From positions 1 to 64,000 of the forward strand of contig CANQUQ010000002.1 in the NCBI GenBank assembly GCA_947627115.1: a stretch of 64,000 nt of DNA, read 5' to 3'. Position numbers and translations under genes: made by a program. Position 1 is the first letter of the stretch. The number at the start of each line of letters is the position of its first letter. Origin of the DNA: an uncultured Acetatifactor sp. (lineage in GTDB: Bacteria; Bacillota; Clostridia; Lachnospirales; Lachnospiraceae). The notes under the pieces are model-generated. The model was not told the DNA's origin. It did no database searches and worked only from the letters and a program-made list of their open reading frames with translations. This document shows, one piece after another, positions 19,362 through 28,769 of this stretch.

Positions 19362-20312
19362 TTACCCTTTTATACCGCCTTGGTAGGTAATGCCGTCCAC
19401 CAGATACTCCTCGCCGTACAGAAAGATCAGCAGGCTTGGGACCATATAGATGGTGGCGACGGCGAAGGCAAGCCCGATCTCGCCGGCGTTGATCTTGCTG
19501 AGAAAGACGGACAGGGGATACATCTGCTCATCCTTCAGCAGGATCAGCGGCTGTTCCACCATGTTCCAATAGTCGATGAAGACCAGGATCGCTGCGGAAC
19601 AGATGGCCCCCTTGCAGAGGGGCATACAGATCTTCCGGTAGATCTGCCACTCTCCCGCTCCGTCGATCTGAGCGGCCTCAATGACCGATGTCGGTATCCT
19701 TCGCATGAACTTTGTGAGCAGGAACACGGCAAAGGGCGAAAAAATGCCGGGCAGCCATATGGCCCAACGGGTATCCAGAATGCTCAGCCAGTCGCTGACC
19801 AGATAGTTGGGGACCAGCGTGACCTGATAAGGCATCAGCATCAAAATAATATAGGAAAAAAAGATGATCTCTCTTATTCTGCCCCGGTATCTGGTAAATC
19901 CGTAGGAGGCCAGAGTCGCCACGAGCAGCTGGAACAGCACAATAGGTCCCACCAGGATCACGGAATTCCAGAATTTCAGCAGATAGTCCGGACTTTTTAA
20001 CAACACCGTGGCATACTGGCTGAAGGATACCAGATCCGGTATAAATTTCAGGTTCACCTTCTCGGAGATATAGACCTTTCCCCCGTTGGCATTTGTCGCA
20101 AAAACAGAACCGTAGTTCGCCGATATCTCCGAGGCCGACATAAAGGAATTTGTGATGGTCAGCACAATGGGCATCAGGAACAGTACGGCAAAGAACGCTG
20201 CCATCACCGTGGCGATGGCGACCTTTGTTCCGCTCCAGATCCTTCTCCTCCTGATCTCGTTCCGCCGGACCCCCGCCTTGGCTGTGGGAATGGCTTTTTC
20301 TTTTTCTGTCAT
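19362..20312 (-). CDS. Carbohydrate ABC transporter permease (MalG/LplC-type)
   Basis: A 316-residue inner-membrane permease with six predicted helices and the EAA motif that docks to the ATPase (SVIEAAQIDGAGEWQIYRKI then a P, around residues 215-240). An unusually long extracytoplasmic stretch follows helix 1 (about 60-100). It overlaps the preceding permease gene by four bases, so the two form the heterodimeric channel of a CUT1-type sugar importer. No ATPase is encoded in the operon; a shared MsmK-type ATPase elsewhere would be needed. Confidence 0.93.
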   Translation of the reverse strand: MTEKEKAIPTAKAGVRRNEIRRRRIWSGTKVAIATVMAAFFAVLFLMPIVLTITNSFMSASEISANYGSVFATNANGGKVYISEKVNLKFIPDLVSFSQYATVLLKSPDYLLKFWNSVILVGPIVLFQLLVATLASYGFTRYRGRIREIIFFSYIILMLMPYQVTLVPNYLVSDWLSILDTRWAIWLPGIFSPFAVFLLTKFMRRIPTSVIEAAQIDGAGEWQIYRKICMPLCKGAICSAAILVFIDYWNMVEQPLILLKDEQMYPLSVFLSKINAGEIGLAFAVATIYMVPSLLIFLYGEEYLVDGITYQGGIKG

Positions 20313-21262
20313 CCTTCCACATCCTTTCCGAAGCGATTTTCGGCAATGAACAGAACGCCGATGATAAGGATCATCACCAGGCTCATCAGGATTGCCGCGG
20401 CCGACAGCATCTGATAGTCAAGAGACTTGAACTTATTATTCATAAAGTGCTGCAGCATATAGATCGTGTCATACGGATAATCACCGGTCAGCAGATATAC
20501 CTCGCGGAAGACCTTAAAGGAATTGATCAGTGACATTATGGTCACGAACAGCAGCGAAGAAGAAAGATATCTGATCTTTATGTAAAAGAACGTCTGAAGC
20601 GGCGTCGCGCTCTCAAGCCTGGCGACTTCCAGGATATCCCTGGGGATGCTGGCCAGGGCCGCCATGAAAAGGATCATGTTATAGCCAAGATTCTTCCACA
20701 GGAACAGGATCACTACGACCACCTGCGCATACTCGGACTTCATCCAGTCGATCTTGCCGATTCCGAACAGCGCAAGAAAGTCGTTCACTGCGCCGTTGTA
20801 GTGAAAAAGCACCTGCCAGATCAGCACAATGGATGCCACGGGCACCATCATGGGACTCAGGAAAAAGGTCCTGAACTGGCTCCTGAAGGGCAGCTTAGCC
20901 TCCAGCACCACTGCCAGAAGGAGCGACAGCACCACTGCCAACGGCACCGATACCGCCGAGAAGGTCAGCGTGTTGCGCACCGCCTTCTGAAAGGCATTGT
21001 TGTGGACAATGCTCCTGAAATTGTCCAGAAATACAAAATTTGCACTGATGGGATTATCCACCAGCGAATAAAACACAACGACGAAAAAGGGCAGGATAAA
21101 GAACACAAGTACCCCAATCAGACTGGGGGAGATGAATACTCCCGAACTCAGCCTACGCTTTCTGGTGCCGCGGCTCATCTTGGTATGCCGCACCCTATTC
21201 TTTTTTCTGATCGGGGACTGCTCCTCTGGCTGTCCTTTGCTGCTCTTCCTGCCCAATGTCAT
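20309..21262 (-). CDS. Sugar ABC transporter permease (MalF/LplB-type)
   Basis: A 317-residue permease, partner of the next gene. A basic cytoplasmic N-terminal extension (about 1-40, rich in R and K) precedes six predicted helices; the EAA-like docking motif is IPRDILEVARLESATPLQTF, around residues 205-225, with the canonical E and A partly changed to EVARLE. It starts 12 bp after the stop of the first solute-binding protein and overlaps the second permease by four bases (ATGA). Confidence 0.93.
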   Translation of the reverse strand: MTLGRKSSKGQPEEQSPIRKKNRVRHTKMSRGTRKRRLSSGVFISPSLIGVLVFFILPFFVVVFYSLVDNPISANFVFLDNFRSIVHNNAFQKAVRNTLTFSAVSVPLAVVLSLLLAVVLEAKLPFRSQFRTFFLSPMMVPVASIVLIWQVLFHYNGAVNDFLALFGIGKIDWMKSEYAQVVVVILFLWKNLGYNMILFMAALASIPRDILEVARLESATPLQTFFYIKIRYLSSSLLFVTIMSLINSFKVFREVYLLTGDYPYDTIYMLQHFMNNKFKSLDYQMLSAAAILMSLVMILIIGVLFIAENRFGKDVEG

Positions 21263-21274
21263 TCTCCTGCCCGA

Positions 21275-23563
21275 TTACCGGCTGTTCTCACTCACGTAGA
21301 TCTCCATGCGGCTCTGTATGATCCTCGCCACCTCGTCCACCGATTTCTGCCCCTGGAAGAAGGGCGCCGCCTCCTCGTTGATGATATCCATGAGCTGATC
21401 GTTATTGTCCGCAGCGGGCACAGCGGCATCGATCAGTTCCATGATGCCGTCAATCTCCTCCTGCGTCGGTGTGCGGTACTGGTACTCAAAATCTCCCCAT
21501 CCGAAGCTGGAGTTTCCCTCCGACTGAAGCATCTCCCGTGCCGTCTCATCCAGCCTGCTCCTGCTGTTGGGGAATCCCATCCGCATCCAGGGATCCTCCC
21601 TGGTGAGATACTGCTCGATGAATTTCCAGGCGCCGTCCTTCACCTGGGATGCGGCGTTGATGGCGTAACAGCCGCTGGCCCTCAGGACGCAGCCGCTGCT
21701 GCCGTTACTGTTCGGAAATCCGATCGCCGTCACGTCTCCCCCGAACATTGCGCGGTAAAGCTGCATTTCGTTCAGCTCCGATATGTCGGCGCGGACCAGC
21801 AGCACCTCGCCCTTCTGTATCCTGATCGGCGGGGAGGCGTCATCGTCGCTCCATTCGGCGTGGTCCATATCGGGGTAGGGCGCCACGAACTCCAGCAGAC
21901 TCTTGAACTCCGGGCTGTCAAAATTGCAGGTGCCCTCACTCCAATCCACGAAGGAATCCATATTATACTCCAAAAGACATTCCGTCATGATCTCTCTCGG
22001 CATATCGCAGAAAAGCTCCTGATCGGGATGAGCTTCGGCGAACGCGATCATCTCTTCCAGCGTCCAGCCCATCCGGTCGCCCACCTGCTCCCTGCTCCCC
22101 ATGACGGTCTCCAGCATAAAGCCGTCGGGGACGGCCGCCAGCACACCGTCATAGGTGCATGCGGCCATAGCGCTGTCTACCATGTCGTCCCGGCTCAGCG
22201 CGCTGCTTTGATCCAGATAGGGATTCAGGTCCTCGAACACTCCCTTGGCCGCCAGCTGCTGTACATTTACCGACGACAGATCGATAATATCCGGACCGTT
22301 CCCGGATGTGATATCGTTGTTGAACCTTGCCAGCGCGTCTTCATAGGCGTCACCGGACCAGTTGTCCTGATCGACATAGGTCCTCACCGTGATCTGATAG
22401 TCGCCGTCGGACTTGTTGAAATTCACCGCGGCCGCCTGCAGCTCCTGGCTCATGGACATGGTGCCGATGACGATCTGCTGTTTCTGAGCGATCTCGGAAG
22501 CGTCGGTCCTCGTAAGGAGCGCCACCCCGCTGTCATTTGCCTGCCAGTCCGCATATACGACCATAACGCGGCCGTCCGGCAGAATACTGTAATTTTCCAC
22601 ACTGTCGACGTTGATATTGCTGTCGAGCCAGGAAAACACCTTTTCCTTCTCCCCGGTGTCCGGATCGAACCGGTACATGGCGATATCGTCATATACCCAG
22701 AATTTTCCCTCGCTGTCCTGCACCAGTGTGCTGCGGTAGCTGCCCGGAAATCCTTCATGGCTCTCCCCCAGCTGCCTGGATTCAAAATCTATCCCGTACA
22801 GGATCCTCTCGGTCTTGGCCTCGCCGTAATTTTCCAGCACCGCATAGACCCTTCCGTCCGCTCCGTGCCCCCAGCAGCTCAGCCGGCTGTTGGGCGCGCC
22901 TGAGACGGCATCCACGGTCCCTGCCGGGCTCAGATCCCCGTCAAAGAGATATATCTCATCCCTTACGAGCATGTAGACTCTTCCCTGTGCGTCCGTTTCC
23001 ATATCGGCCTGCACGCTCCAGCCGTCCTCGCCGGTCAGAATTTCCCTGACATCCTGTGAGCCCGCCGGATTGCCCTGGGCGTCAAATTTTGTCAGCTCCA
23101 TTCCGGTGGTCTCATACATGTCGTTCTCATCCACGGAAAAGCTTTCCAGGACCGCGTATACACAGCCGTCCTCCCCCACTGTCCAGCTGTTCAGATTGGT
23201 GTCCTCAGGCAGCGACAGAGGCACCTGCTGTGAGGACCTGCTGTCCGGCGACCATATGCACAGGGAAACGGAAGCCGTTTCCGTCTCCTCGTCATAGCTT
23301 CTGGACATATAGTAGCAATCCTCTCCCCGCATATGCACGTCATACAGTGAGGCATCCTCATCGTCCACGGAGATAAATTCCGGCACATACACGAACCCGG
23401 AACGGTCTTCAGCCTCTGCACTGACCGGCCCGCTCTCCGAATTTGAGGCGTTTTCCCTGCCGCAGGCCGCCATACAAAGGCCCAGGGCCGCTGTCACCGC
23501 CGCAAAGAGCAGTTTCCCGCCGGGAGCTGCCGTGCGTTCTTTTTCTTTGCTTCCTTTGATCAT
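21275..23563 (-). CDS. Large extracellular solute-binding lipoprotein, first gene of the transporter operon
   Basis: A 762-residue lipoprotein with a basic N-terminus, a signal peptide and a lipobox (CMAACG). The ATG at 23563 is chosen because it follows GGGAGG by nine bases and begins the signal-peptide region; a longer frame adds an unrelated extension. Residues about 50-370 look propeller-like (repeats such as GEDGCVYAVLE, DAQGRVYMLV, GADGRVYAVLENYG), and about 375-762 resemble a family 1 solute-binding protein. The C-terminal segment (FFQGQKSVDEVARIIQSRME) mirrors that of the paralogue at 14075-16645. It is expected to capture a substrate outside the cell for the permease pair that follows. 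Confidence 0.87.
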   Translation of the reverse strand: MIKGSKEKERTAAPGGKLLFAAVTAALGLCMAACGRENASNSESGPVSAEAEDRSGFVYVPEFISVDDEDASLYDVHMRGEDCYYMSRSYDEETETASVSLCIWSPDSRSSQQVPLSLPEDTNLNSWTVGEDGCVYAVLESFSVDENDMYETTGMELTKFDAQGNPAGSQDVREILTGEDGWSVQADMETDAQGRVYMLVRDEIYLFDGDLSPAGTVDAVSGAPNSRLSCWGHGADGRVYAVLENYGEAKTERILYGIDFESRQLGESHEGFPGSYRSTLVQDSEGKFWVYDDIAMYRFDPDTGEKEKVFSWLDSNINVDSVENYSILPDGRVMVVYADWQANDSGVALLTRTDASEIAQKQQIVIGTMSMSQELQAAAVNFNKSDGDYQITVRTYVDQDNWSGDAYEDALARFNNDITSGNGPDIIDLSSVNVQQLAAKGVFEDLNPYLDQSSALSRDDMVDSAMAACTYDGVLAAVPDGFMLETVMGSREQVGDRMGWTLEEMIAFAEAHPDQELFCDMPREIMTECLLEYNMDSFVDWSEGTCNFDSPEFKSLLEFVAPYPDMDHAEWSDDDASPPIRIQKGEVLLVRADISELNEMQLYRAMFGGDVTAIGFPNSNGSSGCVLRASGCYAINAASQVKDGAWKFIEQYLTREDPWMRMGFPNSRSRLDETAREMLQSEGNSSFGWGDFEYQYRTPTQEEIDGIMELIDAAVPAADNNDQLMDIINEEAAPFFQGQKSVDEVARIIQSRMEIYVSENSR

Positions 23564-23628
23564 GCTCCGTATCCTCCCAAATCCCATGCGTCCCGATCTG
23601 TAAAGGTCATATTTCGTTGACCACAAAC

Positions 23629-23647
23629 ATTATAACACACTGTGTGT
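23629..23647 (-). promoter_or_regulatory. Promoter of the transporter operon with an overlapping palindromic operator
   Basis: Minus strand extended -10 element TGTTATAAT (plus 23629-23637) with no good -35 box. Directly upstream, overlapping it, is a perfect 13-base palindrome ACACACTGTGTGT (plus 23635-23647), placed where a repressor or activator would contact polymerase. The leader to the ATG at 23563 is about 60 nt. Confidence 0.6.
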
Positions 23648-23738
23648 AAAATGCACCTTAAGATTTTATGAACTCTGATCCGGCCGGCCCCCAGGATCCG
23701 ATAAGCTCCTCCGCCGTTCGACAGCATGTCCGTTCCTT

Positions 23739-24530
23739 CTATTTCAACCGGATATACAGCTTCTTCAGCTCCATTTTCCGCCTTCTTTTCCTGCAGAGAC
23801 TTGCAATGCGGTTGTAAAACCAAAAGGACTGTACCAGAATGGCGTTTGCCCTGCCGATCCTCTCCCTGGTAGTCCCGGTATAATACTCTCCGCCGCAGGA
23901 GCAGGCAGCCCTGCCCTTCTCCCTCACCAGACGGATCAGATCCGATTCGCAGCAGATCCTTTCCTCAAACTCCGTGAAGCCCATGCCGATGCAGTCCGTC
24001 TTGTGCGCGTCGCTGCCCCCGAAGACCGGAAGTCCGAACTGCTCCGCGATGTCAACGGCCCTTCTGTTGCTCTCCCGGCTCTCGCAGGCGTTAAATCCCT
24101 CTAAAAAGTCGAACTTGTCCATAACATCCAGCTGTCTGCGGTGCTTATTGGTGTTGAGAATGCTCAGGTATTTCTCCCCGCATGGATGTGCTGGTCCCAA
24201 GATGCCGCCGTGCCTGTGGACGATATCGATCAGGAACTGCACGGGCAGGCCGCGCAGCTCCAATATGGCCAGCTTGACATCCTCCGGCATGATCACAAGA
24301 ATATGGCCCGCATCGATCGTATCGTACTCGATCCCCTTCAATACCACAAAGTCTCTGAATTTCCTGTCCTTCAGATGCTTCTTCCAGTAGCGGAATCCGT
24401 TGTAGGAATTGTGATCGCTGACCAGCATCCCGTCGTATCCCTTCTTTTTCAGGTGCAGGATGAATTCCTCTATGGGCACCTTGCCGTCCAGCGAGCCTTC
24501 TTTCGTGTGACAGTGCATATCAAATTTCAT
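23739..24530 (-). CDS. PHP-domain metal-dependent hydrolase
   Basis: A 263-residue protein of the polymerase and histidinol phosphatase (PHP) superfamily. Metal-binding residues are visible: His6 and His8 in MHCHTKEGS, Asp39-His40 in VSDHNS, Glu68 in KGIEYD, His105/His107 and His115 in VHRHGGILGPAHP, and the late GGSDAHK motif. The substrate may be a phosphoester or nucleic acid; it cannot be told from the sequence. The C-terminal about 60 residues are basic (RKRRRKMELKKLYIRLK), suggesting contact with membrane or nucleic acid. The ATG at 24530 follows TAGGAACAAC; an upstream extension is rejected because it lacks the motif-bearing start of the family. It is divergent from the large glycosyltransferase gene. 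Confidence 0.88.
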   Translation of the reverse strand: MKFDMHCHTKEGSLDGKVPIEEFILHLKKKGYDGMLVSDHNSYNGFRYWKKHLKDRKFRDFVVLKGIEYDTIDAGHILVIMPEDVKLAILELRGLPVQFLIDIVHRHGGILGPAHPCGEKYLSILNTNKHRRQLDVMDKFDFLEGFNACESRESNRRAVDIAEQFGLPVFGGSDAHKTDCIGMGFTEFEERICCESDLIRLVREKGRAACSCGGEYYTGTTRERIGRANAILVQSFWFYNRIASLCRKRRRKMELKKLYIRLK

Positions 24531-24699
24531 GTTGTTCCTACCTATCCTTAATTTGAGCAATGCGATAAAGATCCGGGCCTTCTGCCGGGTTCTCTCTCCC
24601 ATCTGGTCTTCCCATGTGACTTTGGAAATATACATAATGACTCATCTTTGAAATATCGTTGTAAGTATATCATAAATCCTTTTCTTTGACCAATTATTT

Positions 24700-24708
24700 T
24701 GTTATAAT
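24700..24708 (+). promoter_or_regulatory. Extended -10 promoter of the GT-C fusion gene
   Basis: Plus strand TGTTATAAT (24700-24708), the same extended -10 form as at 23629. A TTGACC lies only 11 bases upstream, too close for a normal -35. The leader is about 55 nt, with GGGAGG six bases before the ATG at 24771. Confidence 0.6.
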
Positions 24709-24770
24709 ATCCGCAGATGACAGATATTTCCTGCTCATCCCACGAATCACAGTAGATCGGGAGGTTTTCC

Positions 24771-27700
24771 ATGCCGTATATTCATCTGGCCGCCCTCGCG
24801 GGCCTTCTTCTGTTCGCCTTCTGTTCCGCCAGGACCGTCTCTTATGACGCGAAGAACGGACAGCGCCTATTATCCGCAAAAGCCGCAGCAGCTCTGGTGT
24901 TTGGCGCCGCCCTCGCAGTACGCTTTTTTTCCGCCGGACTGTCCGAGGGATTTGGCACCGATACCGCCTGCTTTGCGTCCTGGGCCGACAGAATATATTC
25001 CGTAGGCCCCGGCGGCTTCTACGCCGGCGATGTGTTCACAGATTATCCGCCCGGATATATGTATCTGCTGTATCCGGTCGGTGCCGTCCGCAGCCTGCTG
25101 CACCTGAGATATTTCTCCGTTCCTCATCTGATCCTGCTGAGGCTCCCGGCCATTCTCTGCGATCTGGCATTGGGTCTTCTGCTGTATCGGGAAGCGCAGA
25201 AGAGATGCGGGGCCGCCGGCTCCCTTGCCCTTTGCGCCGCTTACCTGTTCAATCCCGCAGTCATTTTGAATTCCTCCGTATGGGGCCAGGTAGATGCAGT
25301 TCCTGCTCTGGCTCTGATATATATGTGCCTTATGCTCATGAAAGGGAGGCTGATACCAGCCTACATCTCTTTCTTTGCCGCTCTTCTGATCAAACCACAG
25401 GCCCTGTTCCTGGCTCCCATCCTGCTGATCGGCATGATACACCACCTGCTCCTGCAGGACTTTTCACTGACGCGTCTCCTTCGCAGTCTGGCCGGCGGCG
25501 TCTCGGTCATGTGCGGCGCAATACTGCTCTGCGTGCCCTTTGGTCTCGACAATGTGTGGAAACAATATTTTTCGACGATATCCTCCTACCCCTATGCGTC
25601 GGTGAACGCATACAACTTCTGGGGACTGGCAGGCCTGAACTGGGTGTCCCAGGACCGTACCTTCATGGGGCTGCCCTACTATGTCTACGGCTCCGCGGCC
25701 ATCGTCATCGCCGTGGCGGTGACAATGTACCTGGGCCTGAAGCACCACAGAGATACCGATAAATATCCCCTGCTCTGCGCGCTGCTCCTGGTGACGGTCT
25801 TTGTATTTTCCGTTCGGATGCACGAACGGTATCTTTATCCCGCCATGGCCTTTTTGCTGCTGGCGTACATCTGCCGGCCCTCCCGCCGGCTGTTCCTCTG
25901 CTACGGCGGCTTTTCCCTGCTGCATCTGTACAACACGGCTCATGTGCTGTTCTTCTATAACGCTTCTGATTACAACAGATATTCCCCCGTCATATACATC
26001 GTATCCCTTGGGATGCTGACGATGACATGCTTTCTGTATCAGACCGTATCCAGGCTGCAGAGCGGCCGGGAGACGGCCGCCCTCAGCGCGGTGTCCGCGG
26101 CGGGAATCTTCTCTGCATGGCGGACCGGCCGCAGGCTTCCTGAGCCGACGCCGTCCCGCAGGGGGAAAATACTGAGCCGGTCAGATGTCCTCTTCATACT
26201 GATCGTCACCGCCCTTTACAGCTGCTTCGCCCTCTATGATCTGGGCGACAGACAGGCGCCCGCCACCGCCTATGACATGGTCGGCGGGCAGAGTCTGGAG
26301 CTTTACTTCACAGACCGCTCCCCCGCCAAACTTTCCTACTATATTGCGCCCTGGCATAGCAGGACCTTTGCTCTGGAGGGAAAATACCGGCCTGAGGACG
26401 ACTGGGTCTCCCTGGGAGAGATCACACTGGAGAACGTCTTTGCCTGGCAGGATTTGACCATCGAGTCGGAGGTGCCCTGCCTGCGGCTGACTCTTATGGA
26501 CTCGCAGGCCTCTCTGATGGAGCTGGTGTTTCTGGACAGGGACGGCGGCGCGATCACGCCGGTGAACCGGGAGGATTATGCCGCCCTGTTCGACGAACAG
26601 GACCTTCGTCCCGACCGCGGCAATTTTCGGAACAGCACTTATTTCGACGAGATCTATCACGCCCGCACCGCCTACGAATTCCTTCACGGGATCCCCGCCT
26701 ACGAGAACACGCATCCTCCTCTCGGCAAGATCCTTATAGCGGCCGGCATTGCGGTCTTTGGCATGAATCCCTTCGGCTGGCGTATCGCCGGCGTAATATT
26801 CGGCATACTCATGGTCCCCGCCGTGTTCCTGTTCGCCAAGCGGATCACCTCACACTCGGCCGCCGCCGGGCTGGCCTGTGCACTGTTCGCCTTTGACTTC
26901 ATGCACTTTACACAGACAAGGATCGCGACGATAGACGTTTTTATCACATTCTTTGTGATCCTTATGTATTACTTCATGTACTGCTACAGCACCCTGAGCT
27001 TTTACGACACCTCGCTGAAAAGGACTCTGCTTCCCCTGGGCGCCTGCGGCGTCTGCATGGGACTCGGCATTGCATGCAAATGGACGGGAGCATATGCCGG
27101 AGCGGGGCTGGCCGTCATCTTCTTCTCGGTCCTGTACCGCCGGTACCGTGAATATCTCTACGCCAAGAGCTGTCCCCAGGGGGTGAGCTGCGGGATCTCA
27201 CACCGGAAAATATTGGACAGCTTCCGCCGCTGTACCGCAGTGACCCTCCTTTTCTGCGTGGCCTTCTTCGTGCTGGTCCCTGCGCTCATCTACCTGCTGT
27301 CCTACCTTCCCTTCCGGGACAACACACAGGACGGGCTTTTTCTGCGCATGCTGCACAACCAGGTCTCCATGTTCCGGTACCACAGCACTCTGGTGGCCAC
27401 TCATCCCTATTCCTCACCCTGGTATCAGTGGCCGCTGATCGTCCGCCCCATCTGGTACTTTTCCGGCATTCCGGGCGAGACCGTCCGCGAGGGGATCAGC
27501 GCGTTCGGCAATCCTCTGGTCTGGTGGATGGGGATTCCCGCGTTTTTTTACACACTTGTGCTCATAATAAAGAAAAGGGACAGGACCGCCGCGTTCCTGT
27601 CCGTTGGATATCTGGCCCAGTATCTGCCCTGGATCTTCGTGACAAGGATCACCTTTATCTATCACTATTTTCCCAGTGTGATCTTTGTTGTTCTAATGAT

Positions 27701-27899
27701 CGTCTACAGTCTTTTGGACATAAAGAAAAAGAAGCGGCTGTCCGAACGCCGCTTCCTCCTGCTTCTCACACTGTACGGAACAGCCGCCCTGGGTCTGTTC
27801 CTTCTGTTCTACCCGGTCTTATCCGGCCAGCCCGTGGAGGCCTCCTATGTAGACCGATGGCTTCGATGGTTCGACAGCTGGGTGCTCACTGTGCGATGA
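24771..27899 (+). CDS. Fusion of two GT-C glycosyltransferase modules, C-terminal half PMT/GT39-like
   Basis: A 1042-residue polytopic membrane protein. The N-terminal half (about 1-425) has some ten helices and the loop DTACFASWADRIY ... DYPPGYMYL, typical of GT-C mannosyltransferases such as PIG-M/DUF2029-like enzymes. After a cytoplasmic link (about 430-470) comes a second module: one helix, an extracytoplasmic beta-rich domain (about 500-615), then a PMT-like core with the catalytic pair in YFDEIYHARTAYEF (about 625) and THPPLGKILIA (about 645), and further helices to 1042. PMT-family (GT39) enzymes move a sugar from a polyprenyl-phosphate carrier to an acceptor on the outer membrane face. 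Having two complete-looking GT-C units in one chain suggests two linked transfer steps. Acceptor unknown. Convergent with the response regulator gene, six bases apart. Confidence 0.88.
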   Translation: MPYIHLAALAGLLLFAFCSARTVSYDAKNGQRLLSAKAAAALVFGAALAVRFFSAGLSEGFGTDTACFASWADRIYSVGPGGFYAGDVFTDYPPGYMYLLYPVGAVRSLLHLRYFSVPHLILLRLPAILCDLALGLLLYREAQKRCGAAGSLALCAAYLFNPAVILNSSVWGQVDAVPALALIYMCLMLMKGRLIPAYISFFAALLIKPQALFLAPILLIGMIHHLLLQDFSLTRLLRSLAGGVSVMCGAILLCVPFGLDNVWKQYFSTISSYPYASVNAYNFWGLAGLNWVSQDRTFMGLPYYVYGSAAIVIAVAVTMYLGLKHHRDTDKYPLLCALLLVTVFVFSVRMHERYLYPAMAFLLLAYICRPSRRLFLCYGGFSLLHLYNTAHVLFFYNASDYNRYSPVIYIVSLGMLTMTCFLYQTVSRLQSGRETAALSAVSAAGIFSAWRTGRRLPEPTPSRRGKILSRSDVLFILIVTALYSCFALYDLGDRQAPATAYDMVGGQSLELYFTDRSPAKLSYYIAPWHSRTFALEGKYRPEDDWVSLGEITLENVFAWQDLTIESEVPCLRLTLMDSQASLMELVFLDRDGGAITPVNREDYAALFDEQDLRPDRGNFRNSTYFDEIYHARTAYEFLHGIPAYENTHPPLGKILIAAGIAVFGMNPFGWRIAGVIFGILMVPAVFLFAKRITSHSAAAGLACALFAFDFMHFTQTRIATIDVFITFFVILMYYFMYCYSTLSFYDTSLKRTLLPLGACGVCMGLGIACKWTGAYAGAGLAVIFFSVLYRRYREYLYAKSCPQGVSCGISHRKILDSFRRCTAVTLLFCVAFFVLVPALIYLLSYLPFRDNTQDGLFLRMLHNQVSMFRYHSTLVATHPYSSPWYQWPLIVRPIWYFSGIPGETVREGISAFGNPLVWWMGIPAFFYTLVLIIKKRDRTAAFLSVGYLAQYLPWIFVTRITFIYHYFPSVIFVVLMIVYSLLDIKKKKRLSERRFLLLLTLYGTAALGLFLLFYPVLSGQPVEASYVDRWLRWFDSWVLTVR

Positions 27900-27905
27900 A
27901 GCCAT

Positions 27906-28769
27906 TTAAATCAGATGATTTTTCATCTCCCCCAGAGCCTGCTGGACCAGCTCCTCCGCCGCACCGTCGTCAAACTCATCCAGACGCTCCTGCGCGGCGA
28001 TACAGGACTCGGCTACAACAGGGGGAATATCGAACTTCATCAGCTCCTCCAGCTTCTGCGACGCCTCCTTGACCTTAAAGTTCTCCAGATCGTTCAGCAC
28101 ATACAGGAGCCTTGCATTCATTTCACCGGCACTGATGGGATATTTTGCCGATTCCTCCAGGCCCACGGTCCTCTCCAGGATCTTCAGCACTCTGTTGACC
28201 AGTCTGTCCGCCGTCTCCACATCGTTCGCGCGCAGCCTGGCCTTTGCGTTCTGCATCCGCCCAAAGATCTCCTCATCTATCTTATAGCTCAGGATCTCCT
28301 CGATCTTCATGATCGCGCCGCGTATATTGTTTTCGCGGATCTCGTTCTGAACCTGCTTTACGCCGTCATAAAGCTCCTTATCCTCCACCGGAAGCACGCC
28401 GACCCTCTTCAGGGCGCGCTCGATCCTGTCATGCAGGTCCTGGGTGTCAAAGGGCTTCACCACATAATCCAAAATGCCCAGCTTGGAGCCCTCGATCACA
28501 GTCTCTCTGTCCTTTTTGGCGGTGAGCATGATGACCGGTATGGTAGAGCCGTTCTCCATGGTCCTGATCTCCTTCAGGGTCTCGATTCCGTCCATCAGGG
28601 CCATCTGGACATCCAGCAGGATCAGCTCAGGCTTTTCCTTATTCAGATAACGGATCGCACGGACACCGGAGTTCACCGTGACCACATCGTACTTGTCTTT
28701 CAGCTCCTGCTCGATAGTAGCCAGATTAATGATATTATCATCTACCGCCAATATCTTCATCTTTTCCAT
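27906..28769 (-). CDS. Response regulator with receiver domain and two helical repeats
   Basis: A 287-residue protein. The receiver domain (1-122) has Asp9/Asp10 type acidic residues, phosphorylation site Asp53 (LILLDVQM) and Lys105 (VKPF). There is no known output domain. Instead residues about 137-197 and 217-283 form two similar helical units (pattern L..L...D...A...IEEL ... A..RL...D...AE.LV...L). The second resembles the C-terminal tail of the hybrid kinase encoded just upstream. The start codon abuts the kinase stop (TAA ATG), so they are one unit. It probably acts through protein contacts rather than DNA binding; target unknown. Confidence 0.88.
   Translation of the reverse strand: MEKMKILAVDDNIINLATIEQELKDKYDVVTVNSGVRAIRYLNKEKPELILLDVQMALMDGIETLKEIRTMENGSTIPVIMLTAKKDRETVIEGSKLGILDYVVKPFDTQDLHDRIERALKRVGVLPVEDKELYDGVKQVQNEIRENNIRGAIMKIEEILSYKIDEEIFGRMQNAKARLRANDVETADRLVNRVLKILERTVGLEESAKYPISAGEMNARLLYVLNDLENFKVKEASQKLEELMKFDIPPVVAESCIAAQERLDEFDDGAAEELVQQALGEMKNHLI

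Noticed and set aside
20801..22903. A 700-codon open frame on the plus strand opposite the first binding protein and permease
   Set aside because: Histidine- and arginine-rich antisense translation of clearly real genes; no start signal.
24685..24708. TTGACC as the -35 box of the GT-C fusion promoter
   Set aside because: Only 11 bases separate it from TATAAT, too short; the extended -10 form is the better explanation.
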